Assembly: GCA_964457945.1 (NCBI GenBank)
Contig: CAYWFX010000001.1
Location: 1-64,000 of the forward strand
Length of the DNA: 64,000 bases
Reading direction: 5' to 3'
Origin: PHAA01 sp964457945
GTDB lineage: Bacteria; Bacillota; Syntrophomonadia; Syntrophomonadales; Syntrophomonadaceae
The notes under the pieces were generated by a model. It was given only the letters and a program-made list of their open reading frames with translations. It was not told where the DNA came from and did no database searches. Shown in pieces: positions 35,198 through 44,406 of this stretch. Every line of letters begins with the position of its first letter. The first letter of the stretch is position 1. The translations under genes and the position numbers were made by a program.

Positions 35198-36559
35198 TTG
35201 GCAGAATACACTATCGCCGATTTGGAGTATTACAACCATCTCATTGAGGAAGCGATTGAGAAATTTGGACTTGATTGTTATCCCCAGGAGTTTGAAATAT
35301 GTAATTATGAGGATATGCTCAGCTATGAGGCTTATTCAGGCATGCCTTCACGTTATCCGCATTGGAGTTTTGGCAAAGCCTGGGAAAGAAAAAAGACCTT
35401 CTATCGGTACAATTTGACTGGTTTGCCTTATGAAATGGTGATTAACTCGAATCCCTGTCTGGCCTATTTAATGAAAGAAAACACCCTGCTCTTGCAGGTG
35501 CTTACCATCGCCCATGTGTATGGCCATAACGATTTTTTTAAAAATAACCGTCTATTTAAAGATGGAACTCGGGCTGAATATACTACCGAAATATTTAAAT
35601 CTAATGCTAACCGACTCAGGGAATATATAGCTGACCCTAGTATTGGTTACGCCAGAGTGGAAAGAATTCTTGATGCAGCCCATGGTTTGCGTTTTCAGAT
35701 TTATCGTATTACCAATGAAAAACATCTTTCTGCAGACGAGATGAAAAAGCATCTTATGGACAAGTACTACAATTCCGAACCAACCGAAAATCAATTTTTT
35801 AACGTCCCCAAAAAGGAACCCGCACCCGATTGGAATCAAGTACCACTAGAGCCCGAAGAGGATATTTTGCTTTTGTTAATGCGCTATGCTCGTTTGGCAG
35901 AATGGGAAAAAGATATTATTAATATTGTCCGAGAAGAAACGTTGTATTTTATCCCTCAAATAGAAACCAAAATAATGAATGAGGGATGGGCAAGCTTTTG
36001 GCACTACAAAATTATAAATCATCTAAATTTGCCTCAATCGATGCATATCGAGTTTATGAAGCGACATAATCAGGTTATTGCTGCTCATGAAGGTTCGTTA
36101 AATCCTTATCATCTGGGGTTTGAAATATGGAGCAAACTTGATCGCGAATCCGAAGATAAGCAACGTATATTTGCTATTAGGGAGCAAGAAAGAGATGCCA
36201 CGTTTCTACGCCGTTACCTGGATGAAGAGCTATGCCGTGATTTAAACTTATTTCAATACCAGAAAAACAACAGTAATTATGCAGTGACCGAGGTTTCTGA
36301 TGAGAGCGGCTGGGAGAAAATACGTGATACGCTAATAAATAACGTGGGCATGAACAGTATACCAGTAATAAAAGTCATAGATATCAGCTCAGGAAATATC
36401 TTAGATATGGCACAAGAGCAGGATGGGCGAGAATTATTGCTGGATTACGCCCAGCAGACCTTAAAATATATTGCACGTTTATGGGGGCATAAAGTAAGAC
36501 TTCATTTAAAAGTCAATGGAGTCTATCGAATGCTTGAAATTGATGGTGATGACAATTAA
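35198..36559 (+). CDS. spoVR: SpoVR family protein
   Basis: 453 residues from a TTG with AAGGAG eight bases upstream; a GTG three codons earlier overlaps the yhbH stop codon. Family landmarks: DCYPQEFEICNYEDMLSYEAY, PHWSFGKAWERKK, LTIAHVYGHNDFFKNN, and NEGWASFWHYKIINHL. Bacillus SpoVR is needed for normal spore cortex; the conserved His and Glu residues suggest a metalloenzyme fold. Third member of the prkA-yhbH-spoVR module, probably translationally coupled to yhbH. Confidence 0.94.
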   Translation: MAEYTIADLEYYNHLIEEAIEKFGLDCYPQEFEICNYEDMLSYEAYSGMPSRYPHWSFGKAWERKKTFYRYNLTGLPYEMVINSNPCLAYLMKENTLLLQVLTIAHVYGHNDFFKNNRLFKDGTRAEYTTEIFKSNANRLREYIADPSIGYARVERILDAAHGLRFQIYRITNEKHLSADEMKKHLMDKYYNSEPTENQFFNVPKKEPAPDWNQVPLEPEEDILLLLMRYARLAEWEKDIINIVREETLYFIPQIETKIMNEGWASFWHYKIINHLNLPQSMHIEFMKRHNQVIAAHEGSLNPYHLGFEIWSKLDRESEDKQRIFAIREQERDATFLRRYLDEELCRDLNLFQYQKNNSNYAVTEVSDESGWEKIRDTLINNVGMNSIPVIKVIDISSGNILDMAQEQDGRELLLDYAQQTLKYIARLWGHKVRLHLKVNGVYRMLEIDGDDN

Positions 36560-36632
36560 TTATAGTTGCTATTCTCTCTTGCTCGGGTGATGAATCTCAA
36601 GAGGTCCATGATAACTGTAAATGTTTATAAGA

Positions 36633-36824
36633 TTATAAATCGATAAAATGCGCTTTCTTTTCCATTTTGAGATATTGGGCTGTGGTCTTGCTCAAATTCC
36701 TGAGGCCTTTCATGTCGCATTTGTATTTTTTAATCCGTCTTTGGGCAGCCGCCTCAGTTCCATAGAAGTAGCGGGTCTTCCTCCCAAATTCACTTAAGTA
36801 GTCAAATTGCCAATATAGTCTCAT
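36633..36824 (-). CDS. Small basic hypothetical protein
   Basis: 63 residues starting MRLYWQFDYLSEFGRKTRYF, rich in Lys, Arg and Tyr and without a membrane segment. GAGAGG and GGGG lie before the ATG. No family recognised; the shape (Y-x2-A-A-x2-R-I-K-K-Y) is helical and basic. It is convergent to spoVR. The region 36825-37038 holds the promoter of the next plus-strand gene, with repeated TGTTAAATGATGCTAATTGG-like words that may be operator half-sites. Confidence 0.5.
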   Translation of the reverse strand: MRLYWQFDYLSEFGRKTRYFYGTEAAAQRRIKKYKCDMKGLRNLSKTTAQYLKMEKKAHFIDL

Positions 36825-37038
36825 TTGACCCCATCCTCTCTAATGGTGCTCCTCATCAGTACACCTACTATTACACAAGCCAAACAATATGATACCAAAT
36901 AGCACAATAAATAATTATAAAATTACTACATGGTGTTAAATGATGCTAATTGGTACGTAATATAATTTTACAAAATGTTATAATAATTAACAAGAGTCTT
37001 TAAAATATTTACCCTTTATTTTTGTATGAGGTGATAAC

Positions 37039-37974
37039 ATGATCGATCCGTTATCCTATTCGCCGGAAGAAATAGGAAAACTATTGAAAATTTCCAAAGG
37101 AACAGTTTATGAATTATTAAGACGTGGAGATATCCCCTCTTATCGCGTTGGTAAGAAAATACGCATCAGTCAGGCCGACCTGCAAGTATATATGCACGCT
37201 TCAAAAGCTCCAATAAAGTCAACCACTGCGAATATACAAGTCTCATTGGAAAAAATGATCATCGAAAACCAGGGACTGATTATTTGCGGCCAGGACATTG
37301 TCTTGGATATATTGACACGCTATCTAGAAAAAAAGAATTCAATGCTCCGTTCGTTACGTTCGTACGTGGGAAGCATTGATGGTTTGCTGGCGCTTTATAA
37401 GGGAACAGCTAATATCGCGGCAACTCACCTCTGGGATGGCGAAACAGGTGAATATAATATCCCCTATGTCCGCAGATTGCTGCCTGGTCAACGGACCGTA
37501 ATTATTAATCTAGTTTATAGGACTTTAGGATTTTATGTGGCTCCCGGTAATCCCCAAGCTATTCATGATTGGCCGGACCTTCTCAAGCCAAATGTAAAAT
37601 ATATCAACCGCGATAAAGGTTCAGGCACACGGGTAATGCTTGATGAGCATTTACGCAATCTCAATATTGATTCACGTGATATCAAAGGTTATCAAAATGA
37701 AGAAATGAGCCATATAGCAGTTGCCAGTGCAGTTGCTAGAGGGCTTGCTGATGTTGGATTAGGCACAGAAAAAGCTGCTTTACAGGTACGTGAAGTAGAA
37801 TTTGTCCCGCTAACAAAAGAACGCTATGATCTCGTCTTATATAAGCATGACTTGGAAAAATCTAATTTTCAGACCTTGCTTTCGATCTTAAGGTCGGTTG
37901 AGTTCAAAGACGAAGTAAATGGAATGGGCGGTTACGATACTTCCAAGATGGGCGAGATTATCGGGGAATTATAA
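37039..37974 (+). CDS. Excisionase-type HTH fused to a PBP-like sensor domain
   Basis: 311 residues. Residues 6-55 (SYSPEEIGKLLKISKGTVYE then LLRRGDIPSYRVGKKIRIS) form a MerR/excisionase-like winged HTH; residues 70-305 form a PBP-like domain of the molybdate-binding type (LYKGTANIAATHLWDGETGEYNIPYVR, RDKGSGTRVMLDEHL, VASAVARGLADVGLGTEKAAL). Such one-component regulators sense molybdate, tungstate or another small anion. No molybdate transporter or cofactor gene is in the window, so the target is unknown. Monocistronic, plus strand. Confidence 0.85.
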   Translation: MIDPLSYSPEEIGKLLKISKGTVYELLRRGDIPSYRVGKKIRISQADLQVYMHASKAPIKSTTANIQVSLEKMIIENQGLIICGQDIVLDILTRYLEKKNSMLRSLRSYVGSIDGLLALYKGTANIAATHLWDGETGEYNIPYVRRLLPGQRTVIINLVYRTLGFYVAPGNPQAIHDWPDLLKPNVKYINRDKGSGTRVMLDEHLRNLNIDSRDIKGYQNEEMSHIAVASAVARGLADVGLGTEKAALQVREVEFVPLTKERYDLVLYKHDLEKSNFQTLLSILRSVEFKDEVNGMGGYDTSKMGEIIGEL

Positions 37975-38088
37975 ATCTAAATAGCTGACAATTAATTATA
38001 TGTCTCTATTTTAAAGCTGCTAATTAAAAACAACTAGTAGTCTGATATCGATTATACAGATTTACAGCAACTTTCGAATCAGTTCTGA

Positions 38089-38319
38089 CTATGTTAAGTC
38101 CCACTTAACGCTTTTATTTCTGATTGGCTCTATACTTCGTTTAGATGCATATTTTTTTGATGTTTTCTGATTCAATGACATATCCACACAGCTTCTTTTT
38201 AAACGAGGTATACTGCTTCCGCCCTGACGTTTACATTTTTCCCCTAAATACACTAGGCAGTACCCATAATGAATACACACAATGCAAATCTTATCCGTCT
38301 TAAAATCATTTTTAATCAT
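38089..38319 (-). CDS. Small Cys-containing hypothetical protein
   Basis: 76 residues with ICIVCIHYGYCLVYLGEKCK near the N-terminus: C-x2-C-x5-C-x7-C, suggestive of a small metal or Fe-S site or disulfide knot. The C-terminal half is basic. GGAGAG lies seven bases before the ATG. Family unknown to me. Convergent with the regulator gene at 37039. Confidence 0.5.
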   Translation of the reverse strand: MIKNDFKTDKICIVCIHYGYCLVYLGEKCKRQGGSSIPRLKRSCVDMSLNQKTSKKYASKRSIEPIRNKSVKWDLT

Positions 38320-38446
38320 TTATATCTCTCCATTTAGCAAATCCTTTTATCTAAGGCACCAAGTTCATTTCTATCATTCGTTTAACAAGTAGATTAAGGA
38401 AAGCTTTTAGATCCCATCAGTTTTCCACCACCTTGATCTTAAAGAC

Positions 38447-38480
38447 GTAGGTGATGGCCTCTAGGAAAACCATCACCTAC
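38447..38480 (-). terminator. Hairpin at the end of the acyl-CoA/ETF operon
   Basis: Perfect 11-bp arms GTAGGTGATGG and CCATCACCTAC with a 12-base loop, 64 bases past the etfA stop. The T-run is weak, so it may act as a processing or stability element as well as a terminator. Confidence 0.6.
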
Positions 38481-38543
38481 AATATAGATTATAGAGAGGA
38501 GTCTCTATATATCTCTAGTCCAAAGGGATAGACCATCCACGTG

Positions 38544-39476
38544 TTAGGCTAAAGCTTTGTTCATTTCTGGCACTATATCATGCAAATCAGCAGTTAGTAT
38601 ATAATCTGCCATCTGATTGATCGTCGCATCTTCATCACTGTTTACACTAACTATGGTCTTGGCATCTCGTATCCCTACGTTAAACTGCACTTGTCCAGAT
38701 ATTCCCAGCAGCACTGCCAATTCTGGTTTGCATTTCTTGCCTGACAGCCCAATTATGCGCTCTTCGGAAAGCCATTTTTTATCTGTAGCCACCGGTTTGG
38801 AACAGCCTACTTCACCACCCAGTGCTTTGGCTAGAGTTTCAATCATAGCCAGGTCTTCTTTACTATTAAGACCCTGTCCTACTGCCACTAGTACTCCCGC
38901 TGCCTCTATATCAACACTATCCTCACTATTACTTATAACGTCCAGCACCTTAATAGATGCATTAGTTTCTATGGTCAGGGAATCAATTTTCCCAGCTCCA
39001 CCTGCAGTTGATTTTCCGAAGGTCTTGGGCATAATAGCTATTACCTGTTTTTCTGCAGCTATATACTGGATTGCAACTGTAGCGCCACCCAATGCATTAC
39101 GCTGGCATTCTATTTTATTACCATCATATTTTAGGGCGGAAACATCAGTCAAACAACCCGCACCCATCTTCTGGGCTAATCTTCCTACCAGTTCCTTACC
39201 CCGGCGATCGGAGGAAAGCAGAACCATATCTATGCCCAATTTATCTACTGCAACCTTTAAAATAGCTGCTACAGCCGCAACATCAGCAATGGCTAGGCCA
39301 TCACTGTTGATCTGATAAACCTCAGCTCCCGCACCTGCCAGGATCTCCCCTTGTTGAGCATTGTTGATACTGACTGCTTTTACACCCATAGACAGAGAGC
39401 CTTTTAAAATATTGGCTGCTGTTAAGAGTTCAAGTGCTAAATTATCTTTATCGCTATATATTAATATTCCTGCCAT
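38544..39476 (-). CDS. etfA: Electron transfer flavoprotein, alpha subunit (FixB-like)
   Basis: 310 residues. The C-terminal FAD-binding half shows ILVAVGQGLNSKEDL, GCSKPVATDKKWL, IGLSGKKCKPELAVLLGIS, then VSVNSDEDATINQMADY and DLHDIVPEMNKAL, matching EtfA/FixB. With EtfB it carries electrons from the acyl-CoA dehydrogenase to a membrane acceptor. The usual GISGAxQH is GISGQVQFNVG here. AGGAGG precedes the ATG; six bases separate it from etfB. Last gene of the large operon. Confidence 0.93.
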   Translation of the reverse strand: MAGILIYSDKDNLALELLTAANILKGSLSMGVKAVSINNAQQGEILAGAGAEVYQINSDGLAIADVAAVAAILKVAVDKLGIDMVLLSSDRRGKELVGRLAQKMGAGCLTDVSALKYDGNKIECQRNALGGATVAIQYIAAEKQVIAIMPKTFGKSTAGGAGKIDSLTIETNASIKVLDVISNSEDSVDIEAAGVLVAVGQGLNSKEDLAMIETLAKALGGEVGCSKPVATDKKWLSEERIIGLSGKKCKPELAVLLGISGQVQFNVGIRDAKTIVSVNSDEDATINQMADYILTADLHDIVPEMNKALA

Positions 39477-39481
39477 CTAAA

Positions 39482-40237
39482 TCACCTCCTGATTACGCCT
39501 TCAGTATTAAGAGCCTGCATTAGTTCAGCAACATTCTTGACGACTATCCGTTTGCGTTGGGTCTCCGGAGCTAGGTTGCTTACCGTTACCACCCCGGCAG
39601 AGGACTTCAAAACAACCTTCAGCTCATCAAGTTCCAAAGTTGTTTTGGGTTTTCTCCCTGCCTTAAGGATCTGAGTAACGGATGGAATACGGGGTTTATT
39701 GATATCCCCTAGAACTGTAACCACGGCCGGCAGTTTGAGTTCTATTATTTCCTGACATTCTTCCAGAGAGCGGGTTATTACTGCCTTGTCTTCTTTTATC
39801 TCAATGGTGCTTGCATAACTCACCTGAGGTAAATCTAGTATTTCAGCCACCCTGGAACCAACCTGACCCGAATAGTTGTCTCCGCTGCCTTCTCCGAAAA
39901 TTACCAGCCCTACATCCTCAATCTGTTTAATAGCAGCCGCTAGTACTACTGCAATAGCACTACTCTCAGCTCCATTTAGAGCATCATCCAAAACAAGAAC
40001 TGCTTCATCGGCTCCAGCAGCCAGGGCTTCCTTAATGGTATCTTCAAGAACCTCGTTACCGGCAGACAGGGCTATTACTTGGCTGCCGGTATTTTCAGCT
40101 AAAAGAACTCCGGCTTCTAGAGCATTTTTCTCTATATTACCCAGGGTTAAAGGAACATCGTCAAATACTGGTTGACGGTTGCGAATCCTGACCTGTTGCA
40201 GATCAGGAATCTGTTTCATGGCTACTACTATGTTCAT
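39482..40237 (-). CDS. etfB: Electron transfer flavoprotein, beta subunit (FixA-like)
   Basis: 251 residues from an ATG nine bases after GGGAGG (an in-frame TTG lies three codons earlier). Family landmarks: VAMKQIPD, GNIEKNALEAGVLLAE, EALAAGADEAVLV, FGEGSGDNYSGQVGSRVAEIL (AMP/FAD-binding) and PAVVTVLGDINKPRIPS. Forms the ETF heterodimer. The insertion EILDLPQVSYASTIEI is normal for FixA-type proteins. It follows fixX after 200 bases of non-coding DNA, in which I see no clear hairpin. Confidence 0.93.
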   Translation of the reverse strand: MNIVVAMKQIPDLQQVRIRNRQPVFDDVPLTLGNIEKNALEAGVLLAENTGSQVIALSAGNEVLEDTIKEALAAGADEAVLVLDDALNGAESSAIAVVLAAAIKQIEDVGLVIFGEGSGDNYSGQVGSRVAEILDLPQVSYASTIEIKEDKAVITRSLEECQEIIELKLPAVVTVLGDINKPRIPSVTQILKAGRKPKTTLELDELKVVLKSSAGVVTVSNLAPETQRKRIVVKNVAELMQALNTEGVIRR

Positions 40238-40437
40238 CTTCCCCAACCTCCCTATAGATTTTTATTAATATAGTTCCATGTGATATGAGCACAGATTATG
40301 TCGGAACTATAAATTTGTTAGAATTAACTTTAGAATTAACTCCAGAGAAATAAAGAGCTGGAAGCTCAAAATACGACGACTATGAACATACGCAAGAAAT
40401 ATTCTTAAGCCTGCATCGTCCCGTGTTCTAGTACTTT

Positions 40438-40722
40438 TTAGCCAAATCGGAATTGTACTCCTGCTCCTGCCCTGGGGTAATTCCAATCTAGTAATTCTGT
40501 TCCGCAAGCCAGTAAGCAGGTACCGCATTCCAGGCATCCGTCTATAGTCAGTGCAACCTCTCCATCTTTGTTAAGGCTATAAAGCCCAGCCGGGCATACC
40601 AGCACAGCTTTTTTTAATCGAGAATTCTTTTCCATTCCTGGCTTAATCCTTATATGTGGTGCTGAGTCGTGTTTAAATACATTGAGACCCAGCTTGGCTT
40701 TAAGTCCCATAGCTTCGCTCAT
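40438..40722 (-). CDS. fixX: FixX-like ferredoxin
   Basis: 94 residues with IDGCLECGTCLLAC, giving one cluster-binding set, and an upstream VLVCPAGLYS that supplies the remaining Cys, the arrangement of FixX proteins and of the ferredoxin domain of ETF:quinone oxidoreductases. It holds a 4Fe-4S cluster passing electrons to the FixC-like flavoprotein. Its start overlaps the end of the fixC-like gene by four bases, so the two are translationally coupled. Confidence 0.93.
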   Translation of the reverse strand: MSEAMGLKAKLGLNVFKHDSAPHIRIKPGMEKNSRLKKAVLVCPAGLYSLNKDGEVALTIDGCLECGTCLLACGTELLDWNYPRAGAGVQFRFG

Positions 40723-42005
40723 ATCTTCATCACCTTCCTCATATCACCGAACATTGACCATATTTCGCGTAAGTTCATATACTGTTTTATAGTTGGATAT
40801 AATCTGTTTTTTGGACCATTTGGAATCGAATACACATCCCGCATTATATTGCCCATTAATTCGGGATAGTTATTAAATAATCTGGGGTTTTCAAGCACAA
40901 CGGGAGCTTCCTTGAAGCTGGCAAAATCTTTCAATACGAAACTCTTCTTGAGCATGTCTTCATATACCGCCAGGGTAGCAGCGCTATAATCGGCTTTTTC
41001 TCTGGCCTGTAGCACTGCCTGAGCGGCGTAATAGCCTGATGCCAGAGCATATTCCATTCCCCGCACGGTTACCCCAATGTTCATGGCCAGCCCGGCTGCA
41101 TCACCAGTTACCAGAATACCATCTCCGAACAGCTTGCCCACGGCCTTAAGTCCACCCTCGGGTATGACATGAGCAGAATACTCAACCGTTGCCCCGCCAT
41201 TAATCAGACAGGCTATTTCAGGACGCTTTTTAAAGTCATCTAACAGGGTTGGGGCCTCAACCGCAGGAGTACCCTCCATTAAATCCTTAATGCCCACCAC
41301 TATACCCAAACTGATACTTTCCTTGTTGGTGTAGAGAAAACCACCGCCAAATTTACCCTTAGTGACTTCGCCCATATACATAGAGGCAGACCCTTCATTC
41401 CCCTGCAATCCAAATCGGTTTTCAATAAGAGCTGGATCCAGTTCAATGATTTCCTTAAAGCCTACCGCAAAATCATGGGCCTTTCTTGGCTGGTGCAACC
41501 CGGCCTTTTGGGATACCATTGAAAGTACTCCATCACTGGCGATTACCACATCGGCACGCAATTCATCCCCTGATGCCCAAACACCCGCTACTTTACCATT
41601 TTCAATAATTAAATCATCAACCCGGCTCTTGCTAATCAAAATGGCACCCTGTCGCTCTGCTTGCTTAGCCAGCCAGCGATCAAACTTGGCGCGCAGGATG
41701 CTATAACTCTGGTAAGGCTCCTCCAAAAGTTCATTTCCAGAATAGCCAATGCTTATGGAGCGCTCAGCGGCCATCATAGTAACCCCTTCATGAGCAATAA
41801 AGCGCTCCAAGGGTGCCTTTTTCCAGAGATCGGGAAAGAGTTCCCGTACCGGGTTAACATAGAGACGACCGCCGGTTACATTCTTAGCTCCCGGATAATC
41901 ACCTTTTTCCAGCACCAGAACTTCAAGTCCTTCTTGAGCCAGAGTATATGCGGATGCAAGACCGGCCAAACCAGCCCCGACCACAATTACGTTGAATTTT
42001 TCCAT
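40719..42005 (-). CDS. fixC: FixC-like ETF:quinone oxidoreductase flavoprotein
   Basis: 428 residues from MEKFNVIVVGAGLAGLASAY (an FAD Rossmann motif GxGxxG at residues 10-15). An ATG 22 codons earlier would add an extension without a ribosome site. Other landmarks: GGRLYVNPVRELFP, a GG-doublet, GILVTGDAAGLAMNIGVTVRGMEYALASGYYAA (second FAD motif) and a C-terminal amphipathic region for membrane contact. With FixX it oxidises reduced ETF and reduces menaquinone, so the operon can link acyl-CoA oxidation to the membrane. FixABCX can also bifurcate electrons in nitrogen fixers, but no nif gene is here. Confidence 0.92.
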   Translation of the reverse strand: MEKFNVIVVGAGLAGLASAYTLAQEGLEVLVLEKGDYPGAKNVTGGRLYVNPVRELFPDLWKKAPLERFIAHEGVTMMAAERSISIGYSGNELLEEPYQSYSILRAKFDRWLAKQAERQGAILISKSRVDDLIIENGKVAGVWASGDELRADVVIASDGVLSMVSQKAGLHQPRKAHDFAVGFKEIIELDPALIENRFGLQGNEGSASMYMGEVTKGKFGGGFLYTNKESISLGIVVGIKDLMEGTPAVEAPTLLDDFKKRPEIACLINGGATVEYSAHVIPEGGLKAVGKLFGDGILVTGDAAGLAMNIGVTVRGMEYALASGYYAAQAVLQAREKADYSAATLAVYEDMLKKSFVLKDFASFKEAPVVLENPRLFNNYPELMGNIMRDVYSIPNGPKNRLYPTIKQYMNLREIWSMFGDMRKVMKI

Positions 42006-42076
42006 AATCCTGCATCTCCATTTCGTCAATACTATTCCATAGGTGATCCACATACATAATTTTGCAACCAATAATT

Positions 42077-42110
42077 GATTCAGGGAATATATGCCACCAT
42101 TCCCTGAATC
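42077..42110 (-). other. Intra-operon hairpin between acyl-CoA dehydrogenase and fixC-like genes
   Basis: Perfect 12-bp arms GATTCAGGGAAT and ATTCCCTGAATC around a 10-base loop, with no T-run. A processing or partial-termination signal that could set the ratio of dehydrogenase to electron-transfer proteins. Confidence 0.6.
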
Positions 42111-42192
42111 ATCTATGTCAAATATTAGCTAGTCTGCTAAATGCCGAGTTCCTGGTCCTTACCATATTTATCTTTCTAATGCTTGGATTAAA

Positions 42193-43329
42193 TCAAGCTA
42201 AAATGACTCCAGCGGTAATGATTTTTTGCATATCACTTACGCCCTCTATCTGGGGACCCATTATGGCATCCCGATACAGCCGGGATACTTTATAGTCTGC
42301 CATAATCCCATAGGAACCGTGTATGTCAACGGCAATCCTGGCCACGTCTACATAAGTCTCACATATAAAGGTCTTGGTTAAAGCAGCTTCCTTAGCGAAT
42401 ACCATTGGGTTACCGGGCTCATTTCCCAGACATCCCAAACGATAGGCCAACCATCTGGACGCCTCATATTTGGCAGCTATATCTGCAATTCTTAATTGTA
42501 TGGCCTGAAATTTGGCTATAGGTTCACCCCGGTGGGTTTTTTCCTTGGCATATTTTACTGATTCTTCAAAGGCCGCCAGCATTCCGCCCAGGAAAGTAGA
42601 ACTCACCCCAATCTTGCCAAAAGAAATCCCAAACTGTAGAATTGGATAGCCATTACCTGCTTCCCCCAGCACATTATCGAGAGGAACTCTAACATCTTTT
42701 AAATATATATCCAAGAGGCTGCCACCATGCATGCCTATCTTTTCCCATGGTTTGGATACAGAATAACCCTCGCATAATTTATCAATAATAAATCCGGTGG
42801 GTTTGCCGCTTACACTATCCTTAGCAAAGAGAACAATTGGACCTGGGAAAGCGCCATTCGAAATAAACCGTTTGGTACCATTTATGATATAGTAATCGCC
42901 GTCTTTTACTGCAGTTGTGGTTATTTGCTTGGGATCTGATCCTGTCCCAGGTTCTGTAAAGGCAAAAGCAGCTATGGTATCACCTTTACAGGCAGAAGGC
43001 ATCCATTTTTGTTTCTGCTCTTCGGTACCAAATTTATCTATTGCTCCCAGGGCTAAGCTATGAGCCGATATAGTCATAGCCGGACCGGAGGATACCCGTC
43101 CTATCTGTTCCATGGCCAAAACATAGCTATCATACCCAGCATTGGCACCCCCATAGGCTTCCTTAAATGGCAGGCCAAAAAGATCGAGTTCTGCCATTCC
43201 TTTCAATATATGGTCCGGTACTTGGTTCTCCAGTTCGATCTGTTCAACTACTGGACTAATTTCCTTTTCTGCAAATTCCCTGGCCATCTTTTGAATTAAC
43301 GCTTGTTCTTTACTAAGTTTAAATTCCAT
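42193..43329 (-). CDS. Acyl-CoA dehydrogenase, short/medium-chain type
   Basis: 378 residues. Domain order: N-terminal helices (LSKEQALIQKMAREFAEKEI), FAD-binding FAFTEPGTGSDPKQI and YIINGTKRFISNGA, C-terminal helices. The catalytic base is E362 in QIEGVSD. Oxidises an acyl-CoA to a 2-enoyl-CoA and hands electrons to ETF, encoded in the same operon. Length is typical of butyryl-CoA or crotonobetainyl-CoA reductase-like enzymes; the direction in vivo cannot be read. GAAGGAG precedes the ATG. Confidence 0.94.
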   Translation of the reverse strand: MEFKLSKEQALIQKMAREFAEKEISPVVEQIELENQVPDHILKGMAELDLFGLPFKEAYGGANAGYDSYVLAMEQIGRVSSGPAMTISAHSLALGAIDKFGTEEQKQKWMPSACKGDTIAAFAFTEPGTGSDPKQITTTAVKDGDYYIINGTKRFISNGAFPGPIVLFAKDSVSGKPTGFIIDKLCEGYSVSKPWEKIGMHGGSLLDIYLKDVRVPLDNVLGEAGNGYPILQFGISFGKIGVSSTFLGGMLAAFEESVKYAKEKTHRGEPIAKFQAIQLRIADIAAKYEASRWLAYRLGCLGNEPGNPMVFAKEAALTKTFICETYVDVARIAVDIHGSYGIMADYKVSRLYRDAIMGPQIEGVSDMQKIITAGVILA

Positions 43330-43440
43330 ATAAATAATCGCTCCTTCATTTATTAATACTAAAGGCGATGTGACAAAAAAAGGTATGAGGGGAAATGAAT
43401 TGAATTGTCCATTATTAATAAAGGGGCTTCTACCTGATAC

Positions 43441-44199
43441 TTAGCAACTGCCGCCTCCATCGACATTGATTATGCTGCCAGTAATAAAACTGGCCATATC
43501 CGAAGCTAGGAAGAGCACGGAGCTTACGATTTCATCCACATTAGCGAAACGGCGCTGCGGGATTATCTGCAGAAGCTGCTCGAACAGCTCCTTTCTTGCC
43601 ATCACCGGCCTGGTAAGCGGGGTATCAACATATCCCGGAGCCACGCCGTTTACCTGAATGTTGTACTGGGCCAGTTCGACCGCCAATACTTTGGTAAGGC
43701 CTACCAAACCACACTTTGAAGCACTATAAGCCGACATCTCCGCAAGGAATTTGTAGGCGGCATTGGAAGTCACATTTACAATCTTGCCCTGCTTTTGTTC
43801 GATCATATGCGGAAGAACCGCTTTGCAGCCCAGCCAGTGACCGGTCAGGTTCAAATCGATGACCCTTCTCCAATCGCTTTCACTCATCTTCGTGATGGGC
43901 ACCCGTACGTTTATACCCACATTGTTGACTAAGACATCAATTCTTCCGAATTTCAATGCCACATCAGCAACCATGGCATTCACCTGTTCACCCGAGCTGC
44001 CATCCACCCGGTAAAACAGGGCTGTTCCGCCGGCAGCATTCATTTCCTCAACCGTATTCATGCCTGCTTCTTCATTGATATCAGCGACAACTACCTTAGC
44101 CCCAAGCTGTGCAAAACCTTCAGCGATGCCTTTTCCTATCCCCATCGCAGCACCTGTTACAATGACCACTTTGCCTTCAAAATTGAAACAATAATCCAT
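43441..44199 (-). CDS. Short-chain dehydrogenase/reductase (FabG-like)
   Basis: 252 residues from the ATG after AAGGAGG; the frame is open a further 62 codons upstream, but that part has no site and no family match. Nucleotide motif TGAAMGIGKGIA, structural NNVG, catalytic Ser in VNVTSNAAY and the YSASK motif (Tyr and Lys), then PGYVDTP and the end ITGSIINVDGGGSC. Probably a 3-hydroxyacyl-CoA/3-oxoacyl-CoA oxidoreductase in this operon, although SDRs cannot be assigned a substrate by sequence alone. Confidence 0.9.
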   Translation of the reverse strand: MDYCFNFEGKVVIVTGAAMGIGKGIAEGFAQLGAKVVVADINEEAGMNTVEEMNAAGGTALFYRVDGSSGEQVNAMVADVALKFGRIDVLVNNVGINVRVPITKMSESDWRRVIDLNLTGHWLGCKAVLPHMIEQKQGKIVNVTSNAAYKFLAEMSAYSASKCGLVGLTKVLAVELAQYNIQVNGVAPGYVDTPLTRPVMARKELFEQLLQIIPQRRFANVDEIVSSVLFLASDMASFITGSIINVDGGGSC

Positions 44200-44406
44200 T
44201 TTGTCTAACCTCCTTAATTCTCGTGTAATTATGGATGCTGGTGCACAGCTTGCCCCAGGCCCCCTGCATTCTATATTACGGCCTAAGGGATGCCTGATTG
44301 TCTCTGGCAGCAAAGATCCATTAATAAAAGGGATAGGGAGAGGGGTATTCGCTACCTTCGAATATATGGCCCCCTGCTCCCCCAACGCAAAATATCAGTT
44401 GCTGCT

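Noticed and set aside
38544..42005. Electron bifurcating FixABCX for nitrogen fixation
   Set aside because: No nif genes are present, and the operon starts with CoA-transferase, crotonase and acyl-CoA dehydrogenase genes, so electron transfer from acyl-CoA is the simpler reading.
44200..44385. 62-codon in-frame N-terminal extension of the SDR gene
   Set aside because: An AAGGAGG sits at correct distance before the ATG at 44199 and the extension has no SDR similarity.
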